A stretch of DNA of 64,000 nucleotides, taken from the NCBI GenBank assembly GCA_022792395.1, contig JAAWAX010000034.1, positions 30,405-94,404 of the forward strand, written 5' to 3'. Source of the stretch: Clostridia bacterium (GTDB lineage Bacteria; Bacillota; Clostridia; TANB77; CAG-508). A program made the position numbers and the translations under genes. The notes under the pieces are model-generated. The model was given only the letters and a program-made list of their open reading frames with translations, did not search any database and was not told the DNA's origin. Of the stretch, positions 9,682 to 18,013 are shown piece by piece (position 1 is the stretch's first letter; each line of letters begins with the position of its first letter).

Positions 9682-10289
9682 ATGAATAAAAAGAAAAATG
9701 AAATTACAATTCGTTCTAGTGCTGCAGAATATTTAACATATATTGCAGCAGTAGGAGACAATCCTGAATCGATAGAAGTTAGATACGAAGATGAAAATAT
9801 ATGGCTAACTCAAAAAATGTTAGCTACTATTTATGGAATTGAACCTAATACGATAAATTATCACATAAAAAAATCTATGAAGATAATGAGTTAACTGAAG
9901 ATTCAACTATTCGAAATTTTCGAATAGTTCAAAAAGAAGGAAGCAGAGAAGTTTCGAGAAATATTGCTCATTATAATCTTCAAATGATAATTGCAATTGG
10001 TTTTAAAGTGGATAATGAAAGAGCTATTCAGTTTAGAAAATGGGCGAATCAAATAGTAAAAGATTACACAATAAAAGGTTGGGTAATGGATGATGAAAGA
10101 TTAAATGGATTTTTAAAATTATGGGATCATGAAATTTTAAAAGATAATGGAAAAATATCAGCAGAAATGGCAAAGTTACATGCAGAAACAGAATTTGAGA
10201 AATATAGAATTGTACAAGACAAAATTTATATTTCAGATTTTGATGAACTTTTATTGAATACAAAAAATATAAAAAAAGATGATAAATAA
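9682..10289 (+). pseudogene. RhuM family protein, frameshifted
   Basis: RhuM-family proteins carry an N-terminal DNA-binding-like half (IWLTQKMLATIYG) and a middle region with QFRKWANQIVKDY. Here the first 70 codons stop early after an A tract at 9867-9873. Adding one A would restore the frame into the rest of RhuM (the ELTEDSTIRNFR region, then MIIAIGFKVDNERA). The C-terminal ~45 residues after the ERLN motif do not match the usual end, so the tail may be rearranged. This lesion is a homopolymer indel, unlike the CGG lesions elsewhere. RhuM genes are typical accessory genes near restriction or mobile loci. Confidence 0.75.
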
Positions 10290-10472
10290 TAAAGAGGATA
10301 TAATTAATAACCACAAAATTTAAAAACACACTTATATAAGTGTTTCACTAATTTTTAAATACCCTTGAAAATAAAGTAATTATAAAGAAAAATTGCTTAT
10401 AAATATTAGAATATCAACTATTTTAAGGAGTAATGTCAGGGACACAATTTTTGGTAGTTAAATAGGAATAGT

Positions 10473-10538
10473 TCAGAAGAAGATAGATATAGTAACTACA
10501 TAAAAAAGGATTTAGAAAAAGCAAAAAATATGGAATGA
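10473..10538 (+). pseudogene. Duplicated 3' end of queH
   Basis: Twenty-one codons and a stop (SEEDRYSNYIKKDLEKAKNME) closely match the C-terminal end of QueH encoded at ~7028-7090, with DNA identity extending over AGATATAGTAA-TACATAAAAAAGGA. Nothing upstream of it resembles the rest of queH. A GGGACAC motif lies just before it (10440), as one does just before queH (6482). This looks like a junction scar or direct repeat from insertion of the intervening accessory DNA. Confidence 0.75.
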
Positions 10539-10568
10539 GAATATAAAAATATGAAAGGAAAATAGAAA

Positions 10569-11048
10569 ATGGAATTAATATATAAAAAAGCAGATGCAAA
10601 CGATATAGATGCATTAATAGATTTAAAAATAAAACAAAATATATATAATTGTAATGAAGATGGATTAGTATTTAATAATGAAGAAAAGGCTAGAAAGAAC
10701 ATAAAAAAAGTATTATTAGAAGAATTGAATAAATCAATTTATTTTTATATAGCAATAGATAAAAGCAATAACAGAACAGTTGCTAGTAATGGAGTAATAA
10801 TTCATCAAATGGTACCAACTACTTTATGTCTTAATGGTAAAAAAGCATATATAACATGTGTGTATACAGATGAAGATTATAGATGTAAAGGGATACAAAA
10901 TATATTAATGCAAAATATATTAGATTTTCTTAAAGAAATTGAATGTAAAAAGATTGAACTTGATGTGACTAATCCTAATGCAATAAAGCTATATGAAAAA
11001 TTTGGATTTGAAAAAGATAATGAAAAATATATTTTGAATAGAGAGTAA
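10569..11048 (+). CDS. GNAT family N-acetyltransferase
   Basis: A 159-residue GCN5-related acetyltransferase. The acetyl-CoA pyrophosphate loop is seen as YRCKGIQNILM (~residues 105-115, a variant of the Q/RxxGxG/A loop), preceded by the beta strand AYITCVYTDEDY and followed by the late strand ELDVTNPNAIKLYEKFGF. The last glycine of the classical loop is replaced by glutamine, so acetyl-CoA binding may be weaker or altered. The substrate is unknown. AAAGGAAAATAGAAA precedes the ATG. It sits alone in accessory DNA between the queH remnant and RhuM/YhcG remnants. Confidence 0.85.
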   Translation: MELIYKKADANDIDALIDLKIKQNIYNCNEDGLVFNNEEKARKNIKKVLLEELNKSIYFYIAIDKSNNRTVASNGVIIHQMVPTTLCLNGKKAYITCVYTDEDYRCKGIQNILMQNILDFLKEIECKKIELDVTNPNAIKLYEKFGFEKDNEKYILNRE

Positions 11049-11115
11049 GATAACTTATAATATATGAGAGAAGAAATTCTATGAATAATAAAACTAATAA
11101 TAAGGAGGAGAAGAT

Positions 11116-11553
11116 TTGACCGATGAATTATTAGAAAATAATAATGATATTTTTAAGAAATATTTTTGAAGAAAATGAACTGAATGAAAATTCAGTTGTC
11201 AAGGAAAACTTGACAACTGCCTCGGATGGTAAAAATTATAAAACAAAATTTTACAATTTAGATTTAATTATATCAGTTGAATATCGTGTGAAAACAATTC
11301 GAGGAACTCAATTCAGAATATGGGCAAATAAATTGATAAAGGAATATTTAATAGAGTTGATAGTGAAAAAGAAAATATTGGATTGACTAATTTTAAAGGA
11401 AGTGTTCCTACAAAAGCTGAAACAGAAATTGCTAAAAACTATTTATCAGAAAAAGAATTAGACATGTTAAATAGAATGGTGTCAGCATATTTAGATGTTG
11501 CAGAAATTAATGCATTAAATATGCACCTAATGTGCTATCCCAGAAGAGGATAG
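11116..11553 (+). pseudogene. Second RhuM family remnant, multiply broken
   Basis: Pieces of a second RhuM gene appear in changing frames. A middle part has ENSVVKENLTTASDGKNY and QFRIWANKLIKEYL (11170-11350). A C-terminal part has PTKAETEIAKNYLSEKELDML and AYLDVAEINALN (about 11400-11525). The N-terminal DNA-binding half is missing. At least one internal deletion and one frame change separate the parts. The copy is diverged from the RhuM copy at 9682, so it is not a simple recent tandem duplication. Confidence 0.75.
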
Positions 11554-11562
11554 GTATTTGCA

Positions 11563-11815
11563 TACAAACTAGTGGAATTTATGAAAAGAGAATATCTTAC
11601 AATGAAAAGATTTAATAGAGTAGGAATATATGGGATGAAACAATTTTATAAAACTTATAAAGATAATGAAATTGTCGCTCCACTGGTGAGACAAATTAGC
11701 TGGACTCATAATGTTATGATTTTAGGTAGCACTAATTCCATAGAAGAAAAAGAATTTTATATAAAAATGTGCATAAAAATAATTATTCAAAAAGGGAATT
11801 AGAAAAGGAAAAATG
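11563..11815 (+). pseudogene. YhcG/DUF1016 (PDDEXK) family remnant
   Basis: A fragment of the YhcG-type nuclease family is seen in RVGIYGMKQFYKTYKDNE, ISWTHNVMIL and IEEKEFYIKMCIK. It continues in another frame as NNYSKRELEKEK. The catalytic C-terminal nuclease half and the normal N-terminus are missing. YhcG proteins cluster with restriction-modification and mobile loci, so with the two RhuM remnants this marks decayed accessory DNA. Confidence 0.7.
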
Positions 11816-11840
11816 AAAGGAGGTATAATATTCGAAGGAT

Positions 11841-14030
11841 ATGGAAGAAATAAAAGTAGACAAAAATCCTTATAGGGATAAAAAATTTAGGATAGTTGTT
11901 GAAGATTTTAGAAAGCAAGGTTTAACACAATTAAAACTAGAAGATGAACTAAAAAAATTAGTGGCTAGCAAAGAAGGAAAATATTTTAGGGAAAAATATA
12001 AGCAATTAGATAAAAGTAGATTAGCATTTAATGGAATACATGGAATAAGCCATAGTAATAGAGTTAGTGTTCTTGCTATGTTAATAGCGGAAAAGGAAGG
12101 AATACTAACGAATGATTTAAATAATAGAATAATTGATTTTTTAGTAACAGCAACCTATTATCATGATATAGGTAGAAAAAAAGGACCAATTGTAATTAAT
12201 AATGGTCCACATGCGAAAAATAGTGCAAGAAAAATTAATAAAATGGATTTAAAATATTTAGATGGACAAGAATATTCTGAAGAAGATAAAAGAACATTAC
12301 AAGCTATAGTAGAAGCACATGAAGGAAAAGACAAAGATATGGAAGCGATATGTAAAAAATATAAAATAAGTTCAGCTAATATTGAGATGACAAAAAAATT
12401 GATGACAATTGTAAAAGATGCAGATGCATTAGATAGAGTAAGACTAGATATTGATTTGCCTTTTATGATGAAAGTAGATTTAAATCCAGATTATTTAAGA
12501 ACTAATACAGCTAAACAATTTATTAATGCATCTTATGAATTAGAAGCGTTATTAAAAAATGTTTCAATAGAAGAACTTTTAAGCAATCAATCAAAACAAA
12601 CTAAAGAAAATGATAAGATAGGAGTAGAAACTTTTGCAGAAATATTTGAAAAAGTAAAAATTGATAATTATAAATTATATAATGAAAGATATCAAAAGGG
12701 AGAAAAAATTAATACAAAGAATGCAATGCTAGAAATTTTAAATAATTATTTGCAAAATATAATTCCAGAAAAATCAAATCTATATAATACTGTTAACAAA
12801 ATAAGAGAATTTGGTAAGAGAGCAGTTGAACATTTGACAGGAGATTATGAAATAGGTATTGGAGATGTTGATTTTGATGAGTTAATAGAAAATGCAGAGA
12901 CCATATCTAGCATGATAGCTTATTCGAATAATGATGAATTAAATGAAATATTGGAAAAAAATGATATTAATGGTTTTGCAGATGGAGTAGTAGATGGTTT
13001 AGTAGCAAGTGATTTGATACTATCTGAAAGTAGGAAAGAGGAAGCAAAAGAGAATTTTAAATCCGCTAGTGATAAAGTTAGAACATTTTTTATAAACTCA
13101 ATCGATAATATAGCAAATCTAAATACTAAAGTAGCTAATTTTATTGCACATAGTACTAAAATGGATACAGAAGAAAGTAAAGAACTTAATACCAATCTTT
13201 TTGGAAAAGCTGTAGGAGGGATTTTATATGAATTCATAAGTGGAACGTTAGGGAAAAAGAGACATTTTACAGATGTGAAAAATTCACCTAGTATATTAGA
13301 AAAAATAGAACATGAAGGAATTCTACATTTTGCATCTCCGACAACAATAGATAAAATTATGGAATCCAAAAAAATAAAAAAATCGAATTTTATAGGATCA
13401 GATTTAACAAAAAAGAAATGTTTTTTCTTTGCAGGGGTACCAACATTTGAAGATTTATTGATAAATATTCCAGCTTATGATGTTATGACAGCTATAAGGA
13501 TAAAACCAACAGAAGACCAAATAGAAGACTTAAAATATAGGGCTATAAATGATAGAGCAGTTGTAAAAGATGGAGATTTTAGATTCAATAAAGAACAAGT
13601 CGAAATTGTCCATTATGGATTAAAATTTGATGAAGAAAAGAGACAGATTTACCTAGGAGAATTAACAGAAGAAGAGGCAAAAGATTTTGAAGTAAGTAAA
13701 GAAGTTCGAGATGCCTATCATTATGAAGGGAAAAAAAGTACTTTAGCAGAAAAAGCAAAAATGAATATTTATGGACTTTATGCTGAATATAAGCATCATC
13801 AAAAGTTATTACAAATGGAAGGAAAATTAAGAGAAAATGGAATAAGGGATTTTAGAAATGTAAATGATAGAACATTAGTAGAATTAGGTGATATTGAACA
13901 AGCTTATATTGATACCAAAGATAGAAGTGTAGAAAGAAAAAATCTAATGACATTAATAAAATCGAGACTAACTAAAAATAGAGAAAATGATAAATTAATA
14001 GATAGAAATAATACAATAGAAGAAATTTAA
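11841..14030 (+). CDS. Large HD-domain phosphohydrolase with possible ADP-ribosyltransferase-like C-terminus
   Basis: A 729-residue protein. Residues ~60-200 form an HD metal-dependent phosphohydrolase domain: HGISHSNRV, the defining YYHDIGR (His108-Asp109), NGPHAKNSAR (His124), EAHEG (His160) and KDADALDRVR (Asp193). The middle is a long helical region (~200-470). Residues ~490-620 (LHFASPTTIDKIMES, then KKCFFFAG and an HYGLKF strand) have the look of small ART or RNA-phosphotransferase-like folds that begin with an H-x-T/S motif; this is inference with low certainty. The C-terminus is helical and basic. The substrate is unknown. It is the first gene of a compact same-strand unit with a metalloprotease and two small paralogues. 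Confidence 0.72.
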   Translation: MEEIKVDKNPYRDKKFRIVVEDFRKQGLTQLKLEDELKKLVASKEGKYFREKYKQLDKSRLAFNGIHGISHSNRVSVLAMLIAEKEGILTNDLNNRIIDFLVTATYYHDIGRKKGPIVINNGPHAKNSARKINKMDLKYLDGQEYSEEDKRTLQAIVEAHEGKDKDMEAICKKYKISSANIEMTKKLMTIVKDADALDRVRLDIDLPFMMKVDLNPDYLRTNTAKQFINASYELEALLKNVSIEELLSNQSKQTKENDKIGVETFAEIFEKVKIDNYKLYNERYQKGEKINTKNAMLEILNNYLQNIIPEKSNLYNTVNKIREFGKRAVEHLTGDYEIGIGDVDFDELIENAETISSMIAYSNNDELNEILEKNDINGFADGVVDGLVASDLILSESRKEEAKENFKSASDKVRTFFINSIDNIANLNTKVANFIAHSTKMDTEESKELNTNLFGKAVGGILYEFISGTLGKKRHFTDVKNSPSILEKIEHEGILHFASPTTIDKIMESKKIKKSNFIGSDLTKKKCFFFAGVPTFEDLLINIPAYDVMTAIRIKPTEDQIEDLKYRAINDRAVVKDGDFRFNKEQVEIVHYGLKFDEEKRQIYLGELTEEEAKDFEVSKEVRDAYHYEGKKSTLAEKAKMNIYGLYAEYKHHQKLLQMEGKLRENGIRDFRNVNDRTLVELGDIEQAYIDTKDRSVERKNLMTLIKSRLTKNRENDKLIDRNNTIEEI

Positions 14031-14051
14031 GTTAAAGGAGAAATCTAATAA

Positions 14052-14507
14052 ATGTACACAAATGAATGTCTATATAAAGATATATATACTATAATTGAGA
14101 TGATGGACAATGAGATGAAAAGTAAAATTAGTAATAAATTTATTAACTTTTTGTTAGAGAATCAAGATATAAACTTTGAAGGAACTATCAATAAAAACAT
14201 TCCAATCAAAGAACAAGATTTGAGGATAGAAATAAAATTAATGTTGTCGCAGATGTATATAGACTATTTTTGTGAAGAAGAGAAAAAGAAAGAAATTTTA
14301 GAGATAGAAAAAAAGAATATAGAGAATTTTTATAGTAAAGATATATTTAAAAAATCCTATTCGGAAGCAGTTAATTTGAAACAAACTAATTTGGAAGGAA
14401 TAAAAATAGAAGAATCAAATGTAAATAATGGTTTGAGTATGATAGAATATAAAGAAAATATATTTATTAAAATAATAAATATAATAAAACAATTTTTTAG
14501 AAAATAA
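14052..14507 (+). CDS. Small unknown protein, paralogue of the gene at 15443
   Basis: A 151-residue acidic-to-basic protein with no recognised domain. It shares a layout with the product encoded ~1.4 kb downstream. Both have an N-terminal helical part, then a central segment (here MLSQMYIDYFCEEEKKKEI) where aromatic residues precede a charged EEK run, then a late helix with a Y-S-x-D-x-F pattern (FYSKDIFKK). Both end in an IEYKENIFIKIINIIK-type amphipathic tail with terminal lysines and arginines, which could touch membrane or nucleic acid. AAAGGAG lies before the ATG, 22 bases from the HD gene. Confidence 0.7.
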   Translation: MYTNECLYKDIYTIIEMMDNEMKSKISNKFINFLLENQDINFEGTINKNIPIKEQDLRIEIKLMLSQMYIDYFCEEEKKKEILEIEKKNIENFYSKDIFKKSYSEAVNLKQTNLEGIKIEESNVNNGLSMIEYKENIFIKIINIIKQFFRK

Positions 14508-14535
14508 TGCGATATAGATTCAAGGAGACAAAAGA

Positions 14536-15450
14536 GTGAAAGATGAAGAAATAAGAAAAAAGTACCAAAGAGATGATGAAAATGATTTAAGAGGCACTAA
14601 TGTTGGAGCAATGGACAGATTTATAGAAATGTTACATTTGCATGAAAGAAGTACAGATTCACATATTAGTAGTATTGCAGAAAATTTCGAACAGATAGAT
14701 AAAGTGGCTCCAAATTTTACAATATTTCAAGGAGATGAATGTTTTTTTATGCACAATTTTAACGTATATCAAATTTCAGAAAATGCTAATATGCTTGTTG
14801 CAAGTCATGAATTTGGACATGGAGTTTTATCAATCGTAAATAATACGATAGTTCCAGAAGATTATGGAAATGTAATTGAAAAAGCAAAACAACATGCAAT
14901 TTCGCCAGAAAACAAAGAAAAGTTTAAAGAGTATATACAATATATTTCGGGAAAGACTGATAGAAAAGAAGAGAGAACGGAAGCGGAAAAAGGTCCAGTA
15001 TCTGATATCATTAGTTCAATTTTTCAACTTCAAGGTCTTAGGATTGGCACATCAGACAACATTTGTATTTTTCCATCTAGTCATAGTAGAGAGTATTATT
15101 ATGATGAGGAAAAAAATCAGCCTAATTTTGAAAATATATTTGATGAGGATTTTGCAAATTATTATTCTTTAAAAGCAAATAATTGTACACAAGAAATAGA
15201 AACAATCAGAAGTTTGTTTGGCGATGAGTTTATAAGTGCATTAAATTCAGAATTAGAAAAGATTTATGAAAGATTAGTAGCTATTAAAAAAATAAAGTTT
15301 TATAGAGATTTGAATCATCCTATGGAACAAATAAAAGGTATCGTAATTAGTTCAAGACAAAGTGAAATACAAGGTATAAATTCATTAGAAAAAGTAGCAG
15401 AAACGGATGATAGAATAATAAAAGAAACGGAGGATGAGATAAGTGAATAA
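14536..15450 (+). CDS. Putative zinc metalloprotease with HEFGH motif
   Basis: A 304-residue protein with a gluzincin-type zinc motif, SHEFGHGVL (His91, Glu92, His95). A possible third-ligand helix, GPVSDIISSIFQ, lies ~65 residues later, followed by a conserved-looking SSHSREYYYD segment. There is no signal peptide, so it probably acts in the cytoplasm. The start is GTG at 14536, with AAGGAG eight bases upstream. Its last 8 bases overlap the next start, so the next gene is translationally coupled. The family is not one I can name. The position between two paralogous small proteins suggests protease and partner or substrate, by inference only. Confidence 0.72.
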   Translation: MKDEEIRKKYQRDDENDLRGTNVGAMDRFIEMLHLHERSTDSHISSIAENFEQIDKVAPNFTIFQGDECFFMHNFNVYQISENANMLVASHEFGHGVLSIVNNTIVPEDYGNVIEKAKQHAISPENKEKFKEYIQYISGKTDRKEERTEAEKGPVSDIISSIFQLQGLRIGTSDNICIFPSSHSREYYYDEEKNQPNFENIFDEDFANYYSLKANNCTQEIETIRSLFGDEFISALNSELEKIYERLVAIKKIKFYRDLNHPMEQIKGIVISSRQSEIQGINSLEKVAETDDRIIKETEDEISE

Positions 15451-15904
15451 AATATCGGTTGATTCGGCAACTCAATTAAATAGAATATTATCTTTTCTTC
15501 CAGAAGATAGAAAGCAAAAGATACCACCCAATATTTGGAAAGAAATAGATCAGAAAACAGATGGCTCGCTTAACACAAAAATAAATGAAGTGACAGATAT
15601 AAAAGAAGAAAATATATCACAAGAAACAAGAAAATATTTGTCTTTTATCTTTTTAAATTATTTGGCAACCAAAGAGGAAAAAGAAGAATATGTCAAAATC
15701 ATAAAAAATAATGAAATACAATATCAGAAATTTTTAAGTAAGAAATATAGTGTGGATAATATATTTAAAGAAAGAAAGACTTCTTCAAATATAGAAACAG
15801 AAGCAATAGAAGAGAAAAAAAGTAATCTACCAATAGAATATAAAGAAGGATTTTTTAAGTGTATTTTAAATAAAATAAAAAGTTTAATAAAACATAAAAA
15901 ATAA
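15443..15904 (+). CDS. Small unknown protein, paralogue of the gene at 14052
   Basis: A 153-residue protein starting at GTG inside the end of the metalloprotease gene, with ACGGAGGATGAG as the ribosome site. It resembles the product at 14052 in length and pattern: SFIFLNYLATKEEKEEY corresponds to the aromatic/charged segment, KKYSVDNIFKE to the Y-S-x-D-x-F helix, and IEYKEGFFKCILNKIKSLIK to the basic amphipathic tail. An N-terminal ILSFLPEDRKQKIPPNIW segment is better preserved here than in its partner. The function is unknown. Such paired small proteins beside a protease and HD enzyme could be regulators, inhibitors or substrates. Confidence 0.72.
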   Translation: MNKISVDSATQLNRILSFLPEDRKQKIPPNIWKEIDQKTDGSLNTKINEVTDIKEENISQETRKYLSFIFLNYLATKEEKEEYVKIIKNNEIQYQKFLSKKYSVDNIFKERKTSSNIETEAIEEKKSNLPIEYKEGFFKCILNKIKSLIKHKK

Positions 15905-15927
15905 AGAGATATGAGAAAGGTAAATTT

Positions 15928-16395
15928 ATGATAAAAGTATTATTTGTATGTTTAGGAAATATATGTAGGTCACCAATGGCAGAATATGTATTGAAAGACA
16001 TAGTGAAAAAAAGAGGAATAGAAGAAAAATTTCAGATAGATTCAGCAGCGACAAGTACAGAAGAAATAGGAAATCCTATGCATTATGGAACGAGAGACAA
16101 GTTAAAGAAAGAGAAGATAGAATATGGAAATCATCTTGCTAGACAAATAGAAAAGGAAGATTATAAAAAATTCGATTATATAATAGGCATGGAGAAACAA
16201 AATGTTATCAATATAAAAAGAATAATAGGAGAAGATAACGAAAATAAAGTATATAAATTACTAGATTTTTCAAAAAGCCCAAGGGATATTGCAGACCCAT
16301 GGTATACAAGGGATTTTGATAAGACTTATGATGATATTGTGGAAGGATTAGAAGGATTTTTAGAATATTTAGAGAAAACAAAAGAATTGTTTTAA
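15928..16395 (+). CDS. Low-molecular-weight protein tyrosine phosphatase
   Basis: A 155-residue LMW-PTP (arsenate-reductase-like fold). The P-loop CLGNICRS supplies nucleophile Cys8 and Arg14, and the general acid is in the late DPWY motif (Asp123). The length is typical. Bacterial members dephosphorylate tyrosine or arginine: the YwlE class removes phosphoarginine made by McsB and has Thr in the P-loop, whereas PTP-type P-loops have Ile at that position. The loop here, with Ile13 before Arg, looks more like the tyrosine-specific class, although mcsB is present in the window. GAAAGG precedes the ATG. Confidence 0.92.
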   Translation: MIKVLFVCLGNICRSPMAEYVLKDIVKKRGIEEKFQIDSAATSTEEIGNPMHYGTRDKLKKEKIEYGNHLARQIEKEDYKKFDYIIGMEKQNVINIKRIIGEDNENKVYKLLDFSKSPRDIADPWYTRDFDKTYDDIVEGLEGFLEYLEKTKELF

Positions 16396-16484
16396 TAAGT
16401 AAAGGGAAGCCTTTTTAGAGTTATTCAAGAAATAATAAGATGAAAATTTGAATAAAAATATAGAATATATGAGGGAGAAATAAA

Positions 16485-17955
16485 ATGACAAAAAGCAAAC
16501 AAAATAATTTAATAAAAATTGCATTCATTTTAGGAAGTATAGCATTTGCTATGCCATCAATTTTATATCTAATACAGAAAAAAACAGTATTTGCCTTTGG
16601 CCCATATTTTCAATTTTTATATAATGAACCAAGCAGTAGAACAACACAAACTTTTTTGTATCTACTAGTATTAGCTATATTGTCAGTTTTCTATTTTGCC
16701 ATAATCAAAAATAGAAAAGAAATGTTTTTAGATACAAAGAGAATGTTTTTGTTTATTGCTATCATAGCATTAATATTTGTGATGGTATTACCATTTTTAT
16801 CTTCTGATATATTCTATTATTTAGGAATTGGAAGATTAGATAGTACCTATCATCAAAATCCTTATTATACAACGATAAAAGAATTTGTAGAACAAGGAGA
16901 TAATACAAAATATTTACAAACAGATACCATATTAGCGACACGGCTATAGCAATGATTGGGCAGATGCTACAGTAGTATATGGACCAGTTTGGACTATTAT
17001 TTGTAAAATAGTAGCGGGAATATCTTTTGGCAATATAGATTTTGCTTTGCTTATTTTTAAGTTAGTCAATGTAGGAGTACATTTAGCCAACTGTTACTTA
17101 ATTTATAAAATATCAAATAAAAAGATATTTACTTTATTATATGGATTAAATCCATTTGTATTAATCGAAGGAATTGCTTGTGTTCATAACGATATGTTTG
17201 TAGCATTATTTTTATTAATGGCTTGTTATTTTATAATCAAAAAGAAGAATTTAGTAATTAGCATTATTTTCCTAGCCATGGCAACTGCTATCAAATATTT
17301 TGCAATTATTTTACTACCATTTTTTATTATTTACTATTTTAGAGAAGAAAAGCCATTAAAACGATTGGAAAGATGTATTCAGTATGGTTGTTTATTCTTA
17401 ATGGTTTTTGCGATTCCGTATTTATTCTATATACGAGATGGACAAGTATTAAGTGGATTATTGATACAGCAAGAAAAATTAGCGAAAAGTTTTTATCTTA
17501 TCATAACAGAATATTTTAGAGAACCAACCCTATCTGTATCTACTGTAAATCACTTTTTATTAGGGGCATTTACTATTATTTATTTCTTTACTTGTGTTAT
17601 TTTATTAAATCAAAAGAAGATAACATTTAGAGGCGAAATGAAGAAAGCAAATTACTTTATTATGGCATTCTTGTTTTTATTAATTACCAATTTTCAACCA
17701 TGGTATATTATATGGTTATTTCCATTAATCATTTGGCAAAGTGCTAATAATATTAGATGGATTCCACAAATAGCATTGATAAGCGAATTCGCAAATGGTG
17801 TGTTTCTAACCTATGGAGAAGGATGGCAAAATGGAATACCATTTACATTTATTTTGTTTATTGGAAGTCTAGGGATGTGGATAGTAAATCAAAAAATAAA
17901 GAAAAATATATTGATACATCAAAAGATAGAAAGAAGACATTACAAAGCATATTAG
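16485..17955 (+). CDS. GT-C type membrane glycosyltransferase, +1 frameshift at CGG
   Basis: A polytopic (~10-12 helix) polyprenyl-phosphate-sugar-dependent transferase of the mannosyltransferase (MptB/GT87-like) kind. The initial frame reads to a TAG right after the CGG at 16941-16943. Skipping the C at 16941 gives an uninterrupted 489-residue protein through 17955. The junction then reads ATGYSNDWADATVVYGPVW, the extracytoplasmic loop with conserved Gly, Asp and YGP residues typical of the family. An acidic site, YYLGIGRLD, lies just before it. The enzyme probably adds sugars to an envelope glycan outside the membrane. The reading frame is clean on both sides of the single extra base, which argues against general decay. 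Confidence 0.82.
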
Positions 17956-18013
17956 AAGAGATTACATTAAAACTAGAAGAAAAATAAGAATTAGACCAAA
18001 AGGAGGAAAAATT

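Noticed and set aside
9682..10289. Treating the RhuM break as another CGG-type recoding site
   Set aside because: The lesion is a missing A in an A7 tract with no CGG nearby, and the C-terminal part is also abnormal, so ordinary decay or a homopolymer error explains it.
12920..13369. Minus-strand frame inside the HD gene
   Set aside because: Shadow of the A-rich + strand gene; hydrophobic low-complexity translation without a start site.
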